Shown here one piece after another: positions 23,420 to 33,352 of a DNA stretch of 64,000 bases (positions within the stretch are counted from its first letter, which is position 1; every line of letters begins with the position of its first letter). The notes under the pieces were generated by a model. That model saw only the letters and a list, made by a program, of their open reading frames with translations. It was not told the origin of the DNA and searched no databases. The translations under genes and the position numbers were made by a program. Source of the DNA: Cannabis sativa (taxonomy: Eukaryota > Streptophyta > Magnoliopsida > Rosales > Cannabaceae); the NCBI RefSeq assembly GCF_029168945.1, contig NC_083602.1, positions 70,576,600 to 70,640,599 of the forward strand, in the 5' to 3' direction.

Positions 23420-24172
23420 CCCATAAACACATAATAACTAATATTTGTAAGATATGACAATTTTTATGATATCCTTAAAATACCTCCCATTTACATCACC
23501 CCATTTACACAATTGGATCCCACTCATCGGACCCCACATCGGACACAATCGGACACATCGGACTAATGGGACTCCCCCCCATCGGACCCTATATCGGACC
23601 AATCGGACCCACCATCGGACCCATCGGACATACATCTCCTACCTCGCAAACTCACAGTTTCATTCGACCCTTATCGGACCCTATCGGACCTACATCAGAC
23701 CCTATCGGACCTTGACCAAAATCACAGATCTGAGATTCTAAAACTTAAATATATCCCTAAATCTAACAAAATCTATCTTTAACACTAAAATCACAAACAA
23801 AATCAATAAAAAAAAATAAAAAATGGTAGTGGTGCTTTGGTGGTGGTGCGTCGTGGGTATCGGGGTTTGGCAGTGGTTCTCCTCCGTGCGATTGAAGGTC
23901 GGAATGGTGGGTCTCCTTCGTGCGGTTGTGATGGTGGAATGGGTGGGTGTGGGTCGGAATGGTGATGGTGATGTGGGCAAATTGGGGTTGCGATGGGGAG
24001 TCGAGCGAAGAGGCAAAGAAAGAGGTTAGAGGGAAGGAGAGAGAAACAGTTTGGGATTTTGAGAGGGGTATTTTTGAGGTTTATGTAAAATGGTCCTATT
24101 TTAACAATTACCCATACTTTTGGTTTTCCTAACCAATTATACCTTAAAACATGCATAAAACATTAAATTTCC
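23420..24172. mobile_element. Diverged relative of the palindromic element
   Basis: On the minus strand the right end reads GGGAAATTTAATG... then ...CAAAAATACCCCTCTC and AAAATCCC. This matches the order in the palindrome's left arm (GGAAATTTG..., AAATTACCCCTCTC, AAAATCCCAC). The left part carries CCTTAAAATACCTCCC, a weaker inverted counterpart, and a GGTCCGAT-type array (23515-23715). His/Pro-rich open frames on both strands here are low-complexity. Boundaries are approximate and I could not define a target duplication. Confidence 0.5.
23515..23715. repeat. Degenerate ATCGGACC array
   Basis: About 16 irregularly spaced copies of TCGGACC/TCGGACAC-type words occur in 200 bases (for example ATCGGACCCACC, ATCGGACCTACATC). 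The same word, as GGTCCGAT and its complement, builds the core of the palindrome at 20814-21017. Spacing is not constant, so it is not a simple satellite. Confidence 0.75.
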
Positions 24173-24856
24173 CTTTTAGAACGACATGTCACTGTCTTAT
24201 TCCTCTGCTATATATATAAATTTTTATTGATAATTAAATCATAAAACTTTTAATATTTTTTTATATTTTAATAATAATATAACTAGCTATAACCACACAT
24301 TCATAATATATATTTATATTAAAAATTAAAGAAGCCTCACAGAAAATTTTATTATATAATTTCAAAACTTTTGTTTTTACTGTATCTCACTTGTAGTTAT
24401 TATAGTACTATATACATTCATCGTTAATATTATTATTGTATCTTAATTATTTGTAATCACTACTACATTTATTATCACGTATAAATTTTAAGTAGTTACA
24501 ATAAATTATAAATATTCCTTTTCTTATTAAAAACAAATTATAGATATTTTTTTTCCAAAAATTTCATGAATAGTACATGAATATATTTCTTTTAATTATA
24601 ATTTTACTTAAAATTAAATCAAATATTTTAAGAAAATGACATTAGGTATCTTGAGGAGGAGCACGAAGTTACGTTTAGGTTGCAAAACCTAGAGGAAATT
24701 TAAGTGTGTCGAGCCTGCGTGCACCTTTGAAAGTGCACAATAATTAGCACCAATGGATTTGGCGATGAAGTTTCTTCAACATTTTCGTAGCTCAAAGGTG
24801 CACTCAACACCACTCCTTCCCTTGGTTCGAAAAATTGACTCCTTCATACAGAAGTC
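24173..24856. other. Spacer, unidentified
   Basis: AT-rich up to about 24640. From 24641 to 24856 the composition is richer in G+C (GAGGAGGAGCACGAAG..., GTGCACCTTTGAAAGTGCAC, AAAGGTGCACTC), but I recognise no gene or element on either strand. It ends at the copia LTR at 24857. Confidence 0.5.
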
Positions 24857-26736
24857 TGTTGGGAATATTTTACTAGGATCTAGATTTACTAACAAGTATA
24901 TTGATTAACATCCTAAATATGAATTCTCTGAAACAATGAAATAAACACATAAGGGTTTAAGAAAATCTTACATTGATTGTAGCAGAATATAATGACTCCT
25001 TGCGTTCAAGATCTCTAGCCCTTAATTCCTTTATGTAGGAGAGCATTATCAAGATCTGAACCTGGATCTCTTTCTCTCCTTCGGGTTTGGCTACCACCGT
25101 CTTACTCACTATAATTGAGTACTTGACTTGCTATGTGTGGGCACGTCACTCATCACTAAGGCTTTTGAATATGGTGAAGAACAATGAAGGAGGTGAAATC
25201 TCTATAGAAGGAACTCTCTCATCTAGGTTTGGTTGAATAGTCAAGTTGACATATTAATTTGACAAAGTGTCAAAAGTGGATGAGATGAGAGCATCATGTT
25301 CCTTTTATAGTGTTTCAACTAGGGGTTAGGGTTGAATTTTATGGATTAAAAAAGAATGAAATATTGGGCAAAAATAACTTGTTGGTCGTACACTTCAAAG
25401 GGCCAAACTCTAGTTAGATTTTTGCCACTTTATTCAACCACTTATTCTTCCTTTCAATAATACCATATTTTCTAATTCAACCTTATAAATGCAAAAACTA
25501 TTTATTTAATAATTATAATTAATTACTAAATAAAATTGTCATTTATGTAATTTATTAATTAGACCATACAAAGTCTCTTAATTAACAAATTGACCCCAAA
25601 ACCTCTTTTCTTCACAATTAAGCCCTTGCTTAGAAAACTCTTAAATAAGACATAGTCTAATTTTAGAATTATAATTGATTAATTAAAATCAATTAGCTGA
25701 GTCGTCAATCAGTATTATCTCAACTAGTGAGGGGATCATGGGCCTATATAACCGAGCTTTCAATAAGTAGATCTGGAATTCACCAAGAAAATTCTCAACT
25801 TATTAATTCCTCATTGAACCACTATAGAACTTGGAATTAAATACACTCTCAGTTATATAGAACGCTCTATATGTACCACGATATAGATACGTTATAATTA
25901 TCCATTGTTACAATCCTAATAGTCAAGGATCCTCTATAGATGATCTAAACTGAATAGGGACAAATTTACCGTTCTACCGTTCAATGTATTTTATCCTTAA
26001 AACACTTAGCTACCTATAAATGATATTTCAGTAAACTAATATAATTACTGAAATGAGATCTCAATCCTTTATCTCTATTCAGCCAAGCTCAAAGGAAATC
26101 ATCATATCACTTCTATGTCCAAATAGAAGCTATGGATTCCATATCTATGATTAGCGCTACCACTCAATTGTACTATCATGTTCCCAAAATGTACGTATCA
26201 CCTAGACCAAAAGGTAGGCTTAACTAACAAATCAAAGAACACAAATAACACTCTTGAGATCGAACCTAACCATGTCAGGATTAAGATCCATAGACCTAAG
26301 ATCAACCATTGATATTGACTTAGAAAGATATAACGGTAAATTTATGATATCTTATATAAGACCAATATCGCTCCCTTCCAATGTATGCTCCATACATCCG
26401 ATACTGGTAAACTTTGTCAATGCCCTGGAATGACATAACAGTTATCCAAGGTGTAAGTATACCAATCGCTGATTATCATGCCAGTCTAAATCCTGTGAAC
26501 TGACAAATTAGGGAATTAAACTTTTGAACATATAACATGATTATATTCCATTGTGCTGACAACACTATAATCATGAATAAATACATATGTTTTGGACTTA
26601 ATAGAATTTATACATTAAACAAAATCATGAGATAAATCATGTGAACTATCCAACATAAAATGCGATTTCTGATCTTTATTAATTAGTAAATCTGATTATA
26701 TTGAAATGAATTTTATATAGGGCACAAAACCCAACA
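24857..26736 (-). repeat. 3' LTR of minus-strand copia family, copy B
   Basis: Begins TGTTGGGAATATT and ends CACAAAACCCAACA, with the minus-strand polypurine tract (plus AACTCCCACTTG) at 26737-26748. It is collinear with copies A, C and D over the whole 1.88 kb. A minus-strand TATA-like box (plus CTTTTATAG, 25312-25320) is present. Shared sub-blocks include CCGAGCTTTCAATAAG and ATATAGAACGCTCTATATG. Confidence 0.85.
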
Positions 26737-27540
26737 AACTCCCACTTGCACTAATATAAAACAAAAAGTGTATTTCAATTAATCTCAACACCTTGATATC
26801 TAGATCAAGTGTAGTATGTAGTATTCTCTCCGTAATAGGATCTGACAGGTTGTATTCAATACAATCTGTCCTCCACCATTACATTTCCTTAATCACAAAA
26901 TCCTTGAGATTGTGAAATTTCTCTCTTTATGTCTACTCCTCTAAGGATACTGGATTCTTTACTTTTTGGCAACTACTTCTGCGTTAGTCAGGAAGTAACA
27001 CTAGTAGTTAATAAATGTTGGTACAATGCCAAAAATGTGTAGAACTTTCCATAGACTGAATAAGTATCTTTCCTGCAACTTTAACATTTAGTCTCTCTGG
27101 TAGACTTAGAGACTTTAGATAGGTTTTTACACTTATCCAAAATCACTACTCCACCCCCAGAGTAATCACCATCTTATCAGTAGACTTTCTAGCACTAAGT
27201 GAAGTATAGAAACCTGATTTGGTGTAGTCTAAGAGTATTAAATACCACCCTTATCGACTAACATATAGTTCCTCTTCTTGATCTTAAGATTTACTTGATT
27301 GTCTTCCAATATTTCTTTCCTAGATTAATCTGATACCAACCCATTACTCCCACTCAACAGCAGGTGTCTGGTCTAATGCATACAAAAGCATATTTGAGAC
27401 CTCTCACTGTTGATTCAAGGAATTCTTTCATTGGTCTTTATCTTTTCTGGAATAGTTGAAACTTTTCCTTAGATAAATAAAATCTATATCTAGAAGTCGA
27501 GAAGCTTCTATAGATTGCCATTAGAAAAAAAACTGCTCCA
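26737..27540 (-). pseudogene. Internal region of copia copy B, 3' end
   Basis: Starts with the polypurine tract next to the LTR and matches the internal sequence of copy D (60257-61060) block by block, for example CAACACCTTGATATC, GGCAACTACTTCT, TTACTCCCACTCAACAGCAG. On the minus strand it should be the 3' end of pol plus the 3' untranslated region, but no open frame is preserved. Confidence 0.65.
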
Positions 27541-27613
27541 AGGAAATTTTTGAAAATAAGTCTATTCAATGAACTTAACAAAAATTCCTGTTCCTAGTAT
27601 TATAGGTTTGAGA
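27541..27613 (+). other. Inverted copia fragment at a rearrangement junction
   Basis: This 73-bp piece, containing AGTCTATTCAATGAACTTAA and CCTGTTCCTAGTATTATAGG, matches the reverse complement of copy D at about 61130-61205. The flanking text on its left is in normal orientation, so the piece has been inverted. It sits at the junction with the CACTA fragment. Confidence 0.65.
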
Positions 27614-28322
27614 TTACCTATTTGTGTGTATATAGAAATTTTTAATCTGTACATATATATGTTTTATTTATATATATGTGTATTATTAATATGTAGATAT
27701 TCTAAATATATATATAAGTTGTATATTTTTTTATTTATATATATATGTGTATATATAAAATATATAGTATATATTAATGTGTATATAATTTATATATATT
27801 GTATACAGTGATATATATTGTATTGTGTTTATTTGTAGCTTTCATATTTAATTTCAGTAATTGATAATATGGTTTACTATTTATTTTCAGATTGAAGAAA
27901 ATTTTTAAGCACTTTGGAGAAAGTGTACACAAAATTTCTTTTGTGAAATGTATGTTTTTAATAATGTGTATTTGTTTGTTTTATATTAAATTTTATTTAA
28001 ATTAAATAAGTTTGTTGGTAAGTTTAGTAAAAATATGAAAAGTTTAGTAAATTTAGAATGATGAAAAAATGTAAAAAATTAGAAAAATAAATATATTAGT
28101 TTATAGTGTAATATGTCAAATGAAATTTTTTATAATAATAATTGTTTTCATTAAAAAGTATAGTAATTTTTTAGTTTTTGAATAGATTAATAAATAATTT
28201 AAATATTACAAATCAAAAAGATTAATTAGAAGAATTTATTTATTGTTTAATTTAAATAAAAATTGCAATTAAATGAATAAAACTATTTTGATATCGATGG
28301 GAATCCCCACCGAGACCTACTT

Positions 28323-29664
28323 ATGGGGACTTTATATTCGGTGATGGCGGAGAGGTATAGTAAGCGAAAGATACTCAGACACAGGCATTTTAAACAACAT
28401 TACAAAAAACTAGAAGATTGGGAGACAGTTCTCAAATTCCCTCCTGACTACTTGAATACCGAGACTTGGAAACCGGTTTGCGAATTGTTCATTAGCGAGG
28501 CATTTTTGAATCGTTCAAGTAAAAATAAATCGAATCGACAACTAACGAAATATCCAACAACGCAAGGCACAAAATCGTTGGCTTCCATATGCCACGGAAT
28601 GGTATGTATTAATTCTTTAATTGTTAATAATATTTTTCCCTTATAATAAACTAACTTAATTGTTTATGTTCGTATAGGGGGGTCCTCCTGGAGAGCATGT
28701 AGTTGAAGCATGGAAGAAGACTCATGTGAAAAAGCCGTCTAGCACTTTCGTTAATGAAGCTGCTGCAAAAGATTATGTAAGTGAATAAAATGATTTATTA
28801 TTAAAATTTATATTTTATATTAATTATATATTCTAATAATTTTTATTTAAATAGGAGGAACTGATCAAGGAGCTTGATAGGAAAAGACTTGAACGGCAAT
28901 CCCAGAGTGATACGTCTGGTACTGAATCTGATACTGGTTATCAGTTTGACGTTTTGGAAACAGTTCTAGGCGAAAGATCTGACTATCAAAGAGGCGTGGG
29001 TAAAAGGCTCAAGGGCAAAGGAAAGAAATCAATCCCTCAAACTCAATCGACAGTGCCTCCCACACCAACTACTGAAATGATGAGCACTGTGGCAGAAATA
29101 TTCTCAGCTATGCGTGCCACTTGGGGGGCTAATTTGACACCTAAACAACGTGCTCATATATTTAACCCACGTTTTGAGAACTTTATTCAAACGTATAGTC
29201 AGTCGCAGTCGCCTGGTGGTTCATCTTCTCAGAGTTATACCGCTCCTCCAGAACAGCAACAACAACCTCCTCAACCACAACAGCCGTCTTCGCAACAACA
29301 ATTCCAAAGTTTGTCACAGCAGCAATTTGAAAATTTTTTGCAGCAGCAACCCCAATCTTTTCCTCAGCAGCAACAACAGTCTGGTCTGCCATTGGGAAAT
29401 AAGTTCTTATACCGAACACCATCAGAGTCTCCTCCACTCGGCTCAAACTTTGCTGATTTTGGATTATTTGGGAGTTCATCGCAGGAGAACCAATTTTATT
29501 CAACTCCCATTTTTAACTAAGCTGAGCTCGGTAATTTAACACTGGATTTATCATCAGACCAAGCATATGTGCCTTCTCCGCCACAGGCTTCGGGGACTCG
29601 TAACGATAATAATCCGGATCAAGACTTTATAATTGGAGACCTTAATGAAGATGTTAATGAATAA
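28323..29664 (+). pseudogene. TNPA-like CACTA protein, interrupted by a stop
   Basis: Exons 28323-28601, 28678-28776 and 28855-29520 join in one frame through GT-AG introns. HYKKLEDWETVLKFPPDYLNTETWKPVCELF, the KYPTTQGTKSL block and GGPPGEHVVEAWKKTH match the plant transposase family associated with En/Spm TNPA-type proteins (Transposase_24). The C-terminal half is Gln/Pro/Ser-rich. TAA at 29518-29520 ends the frame, but 48 more in-frame codons with sensible acidic text (ending IIGDLNEDVNE) run to a TAA at 29662-29664. The first stop is therefore probably a nonsense mutation. Earlier exons may be missing with the 5' end. TNPA-type proteins bind subterminal repeats. Confidence 0.7.
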
Positions 29665-29884
29665 TTTATTTATATTTTTTAATAATTTAGTTTAATTTTG
29701 AGACAATATTGTACTAGGATTAATATGTTAAAGTTAATTACCTTGGAGACATTTTTAAATTATCAATAAATTTTATTAAATTATTATAATTATATTAATT
29801 TGATTTTTATTTATCAAATATTTATATAAATAACTATTTATTTATATATAAATATTTATTAAATATTTTTTTTTTATTTTATAG

Positions 29885-30172
29885 ACAGTAGCGGCGGAGC
29901 ATTAGCGGCGGGACCCCGTCGCTAATGCTCTTTGTCAGTCTCGAAACACAAAACTGACAAAGAGCATTAGCGGCGGGGTCCTGCCGCTAATGTTCTGCTG
30001 CTATTAATAGTATTAGCGGCGGACCTCTTTTTTGGCCGCTAATACTATTAATAGCGGCCAAGCATTAGCGGCGGACCAATAGCGGCCGAAGTCCACCGCT
30101 AATACCCGTTAGCGGCCAGAAAGGACAGTATTAGCGGCGGAGTGGTCCGTCGCTAATGTTGTTGAATGTTGT
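29885..30172. repeat. CACTA subterminal repeats, TTAGCGGCGG palindromes
   Basis: The word TTAGCGGCGG and its complement recur about ten times. Two 42-bp arms (29897-29938 and about 29953-29994) are near-perfect inverted copies. A perfect 21-bp stem (30000-30020 with 30035-30055, 14-nt loop) follows. Such arrays bind the element's TNPA-type protein in En/Spm. Confidence 0.8.
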
Positions 30173-30176
30173 AGTG

Positions 30177-31140
30177 TTAGGCAATGGCTAGTAACTTATC
30201 ATAGACCTTAAACTATAATCAATATGCAAATCGAATTTCTGGGGAGGTAAGTTTGGATACAATTTAAAAAATCAACTTAATGATCTTTGAACTGCATATC
30301 TACCAAATATTTCTCCACCCCTATCAGTTCACAAGATCTTTAACCACTTACCTTAATGGTTTTCTACCATTGCTAGAAATTCATGAAATTTCTCAAACAT
30401 TTCAATTTCTTAGCATAAGGTAAATTCTAGAGTGATCGTCTTAAGAATATAACGATAACTCATATCCACCCCTGAAGGTACATCCATATGCCAATATAGA
30501 TGATCTTACATTCAAGTGGATATATGCATGTTTAACTCTTTGCAGAGAATGATCTTGTCAAAACTACCAAGAACAAGATGCAAATGCCATAGATATATAA
30601 GAATATGGTTGTGGTCTTTTGATGACTTAGGTCTAGTCACAATAAAGAGTTCTTAGAATAGTCCAAGTGGATCCTGGTCACAGAATACTAAACTCATATT
30701 CCATATATTAACATACAGTTTGAATCCATTGACAAAAAATGAAGGTTAATAACTTGTGAAAGTTGAGCTGTATTGTATTCTGGAAACAGAAATATAAAAT
30801 GGGCACCATTCTAGCAACCTTTTATTCGATCAAAATAAGAATCCAACGTTGTCCCGGTAGGCGAGAGTCAAGGTTATTCTTATTTTATGAGCTTCCACCA
30901 TTGTTTCATACTTCGTAAATTTATCTCTAAGTAATCACTGTAGGGAAGAGTCTAATAGAGACAAAAACTTACAAAATACTTATCATAAGAGATTGTTACG
31001 GTGTTAAATGCTTCAAAGAATAACCATCCATTAAGGGGACGAAGTCTAGCGTCTCGAGGTTATATTGAAAACAAATTAACCATGTAGGACCAACAATGGA
31101 GATCGAATGTCCTTATAACTAAAGCTCATTATTTTAAAGA
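30177..31140 (-). pseudogene. Copia copy B: integrase remnant and leader
   Basis: The minus strand of 30190-30480 carries a degenerate copia integrase core: text equivalent to GWRK...TDRGGEY is recognisable in the reverse of CTATTTCTCCACCCCTATC-like sequence, as in copy D (61850-62100). 30780-31140 matches the leader of copies A and D (GGCGAGAGTCAAGG, GAGCTTCCACCATTGTTTC). Frames are broken throughout. Confidence 0.6.
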
Positions 31141-32411
31141 GTTGTATTTTCAGTTGATACTTATGTTAATTTATGTATTTTAATATATATTTATTTAATT
31201 AAAATTACTAATTTAGATAAATCTAAATTTAAATTTTAATTTAATATTTATAAAATTATAATTTAGGAAGATCTGAAAAATAAAAATAAAAAATAAATTA
31301 TTTTCCATCCTTAGTATTAATTTTCTAATAAATATTACGAAAATTACTTAATTTAAGTTGGTCCAAGTTTAAATAATTAATTTTCAATAAATATATATAA
31401 CTGAATTTGAAATCCAATGTATAAAGATACATTTTTCGAAATTCATAAAAAATAAAATAAAATAAAACTGGAAAAATTATTTTGATTTATGTTGGTCTAA
31501 AATGAAATAAATTAATTTTCAACATAAATATAATTTTCCTATTTAATTAAATATCTTAAGAAAAATATTAAATATTTTAGTGTCTAGATTAACACATACT
31601 CAACTTAAATATTAATTTTCTTATTTAATTAAATATATCTAAAAAAATACCAAAAAGTCTACCTAGAAAATATCTATCTAAATAATTCATAAACTAATTA
31701 CTAATTTTCTAATTAAAATATATATTAGTCTATTTATTTTAATAAATCATTAATGAAAATTACTTGATTTTAGTTGATCTAAAATTAATTAAAATTAATT
31801 TTCAACTTTAATCTAATTTTCAAAATTGAAAAATTTCGAAATATCTGCATTTAAAATAAATAAATGCAATTCGAAATTACATGGGAAAATGATTATTTAA
31901 ATAAAATAAAGTAAAATATATTCTGAAAAATATTCTAATTTAAGTTGATCTAAAATTAAAAAAAAATCCAACTTAAATATAATTTTATATTTAATTAAAT
32001 TCATTAAAATAGAAATAATTGAGTATCTACAATAAACTCAACTTAATTATTAATTCTAATTCAATATTTAAGAAAATATTCTAATTTAAGTTGGTCTAAA
32101 ATTAATTAAAAAATAATTTTTAACTTAAATATATTTTCTTATTTAATTAAATTTCATGAAATAGAAACAAGTAATTAAGTATCTTAAATAAAATAAACTT
32201 AATTATTAATTCTATTTAAGTTCTAAGAAAAATATTCTAATTTAAGTTGGTCCGAAATTAATTAAATAATTAATTTTCAACTCAAATATATTTTTCTACT
32301 TAATTAAATATTAGAAAATATAAATTAGTTACTAGAAATCACTATCTAGAATATTTCATTAAACCAAGTGATTTATCTAAATTAATTTTAAAATGATCCA
32401 ATGAAAAATTA
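31141..32411 (-). repeat. AT-rich leader repeats of copia copy B
   Basis: Degenerate units of roughly 140-150 bp recur, each with ATTTAAGTTGGTCTAAAATT and TTTTCAACTTAAATATA followed by TATTTAATTAAAT. Copies are near 31345, 31488, 31765, 31945, 32083 and 32235. ATTTAAGTTG and CAACTTAAAT are inverted repeats, so each unit can fold. Similar text fills 63390-64000 in copy D. Confidence 0.7.
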
Positions 32412-32416
32412 ATTTC
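32412..32416. repeat. Target-site duplication ATTTC, left
   Basis: ATTTC directly before the LTR start TGTTATAA; repeated at 37836-37840. A 5-bp duplication is standard for copia elements. Confidence 0.9.
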
Positions 32417-32669
32417 TGTTATAAATATTAATGATTATGTGGATGTCCAAATCTTTTATTTATTACCATGAATTGTAATGAACATTCCTCTTTTCCTTAG
32501 TTTCTCTTTTTCTTAGTTTCTTAATATCTCACTCTTGTATTTGTATAAATAGGGGTTCACCCCATTGGAATAAACAACTCAGAAATTCTCATTCACTTTC
32601 TCTTTCTCTCTTCATCTTCTTCTTCTTTCTTCTCATCTACTTTATATTATTTTATATTATTTTATAGCA
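32417..32669 (+). repeat. 5' LTR of the 5.4-kb copia element
   Basis: Matches 37593-37835 almost base for base. It contains a TATAAATA box at 32544-32551. It has one extra copy of a 10-bp TTATATTATT unit near its end and finishes TATAGCA where the 3' LTR has TATAACA. Confidence 0.9.
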
Positions 32670-32685
32670 CGTTATCAGCACGAGT
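32670..32685 (+). promoter_or_regulatory. Primer-binding site, candidate half-tRNA type
   Basis: CGTTATCAGCACGAG follows the 5' LTR directly. It is not the usual TGGTATCAGAGC site for the 3' end of initiator tRNA-Met. Its complement, TCGTGCTGATAACG, matches (from memory) the anticodon arm of plant tRNA-Ile(AAU), with G at the position of wobble A/inosine. Half-tRNA priming is established for Drosophila copia. Confidence 0.55.
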
Positions 32686-32750
32686 CTCTGCCCAAGCTTC
32701 AAGCATGAGTCTCTGCCCAAGCTTCAAGCATGAGTCTCTGCCTAAGACCC
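32686..32750 (+). repeat. Short tandem repeat after the primer-binding site
   Basis: A 25-bp unit (CATGAGTCTCTGCCCAAGCT-type) is present in about 2.7 copies starting inside the primer-binding region near 32679. Confidence 0.75.
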
Positions 32751-33017
32751 AATGTAAGTATTTTATTAAAGTTCTTGAATTGTTTCAAAGTCACGATACA
32801 CTAAATATATATTTATATATATACTCATCTGACTGAAACAATTTCAAGAATCATTTAGTTTCCTCTTTCTTTTTATCTATATATCTATATATTATATGTA
32901 TGTATATGTTTTTATATATTTATTATTAATTTCATATATATATTATGTTCTTATCATTCATAATATTTACAATATATGTGTGTCTATGATATGATAGAGA
33001 AAATCTATATAAATTAT

Positions 33018-33240
33018 ACATATATCCAAAAGATTATGTATTATCGATAAAATATTGCATATATCCTGAAGATTATGCACCATCGATAAAATATTGCATA
33101 TATCCTGAAGATTATGCATCATCGATAAAAAATTGTATATATCCTGAAGATTATGCATCCTCGATAAAATATTGCATATATCCTGATGATTATGCGTCCT
33201 CAATAAAATCTTGCATATATCCTGAAGATTATGCAAACGT
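33018..33240. repeat. 39-bp tandem repeat with hairpin unit
   Basis: Between five and six copies of a unit containing TTGCATATATCCTGAAGATT and ATGCATCATCGATAAAATA occur. Each unit includes a TGCATA...TATGCA inverted repeat around CCTGAAG. On the minus strand it reads as a 13-residue peptide repeat (HNLQDICNILSM-like), which I take as a by-product. Confidence 0.85.
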
Positions 33241-33352
33241 AATATTCATTATATAGTTGATGGATATATAATGAAAGAGATGAATACATATTTATATATA
33301 TGTTCTTGTATTCTTTGAGGACAATGAAAAGTAATCTAATATCGATATAGAT

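Larger units (their letters stand above)
27614..30176 (+). mobile_element. CACTA (En/Spm) element, 5' end missing
   Basis: The right end finishes GTTGTAGTG at 30176, the complement of a CACTA terminus, directly before copia sequence that resumes at TTAGGCAATGG. About 290 bp before the end is filled with subterminal TTAGCGGCGG repeats. A TNPA-like gene (28323-29664) points the same way. No CACTA left terminus is present near 27614; that end was lost with about 600 bp of the copia host in a rearrangement. The 27614-28320 part is (TA)-rich and non-coding. Confidence 0.75.

Noticed and set aside
23738..24156. His/Pro/Thr-rich frames on both strands
   Set aside because: Overlapping low-complexity frames in a GGTGGTGG-type region that is part of a repeat; no family resemblance.
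27569..27811. 80-codon Tyr/Ile-rich ORF
   Set aside because: Translation of a (TA)n-rich stretch; no support.
28954..29520. Gln-rich protein as a host transcription factor
   Set aside because: It is the last exon of a TNPA-like CACTA protein; the upstream exons and the CACTA end identify it.
32967..33236. 89-codon minus-strand ORF with 13-residue repeats
   Set aside because: A direct product of the 39-bp tandem repeat in a non-coding region.
33018..33240. Regular repeats suggesting a CRISPR array
   Set aside because: Repeats are contiguous 39-bp tandem units without unique spacers, inside a plant retrotransposon.
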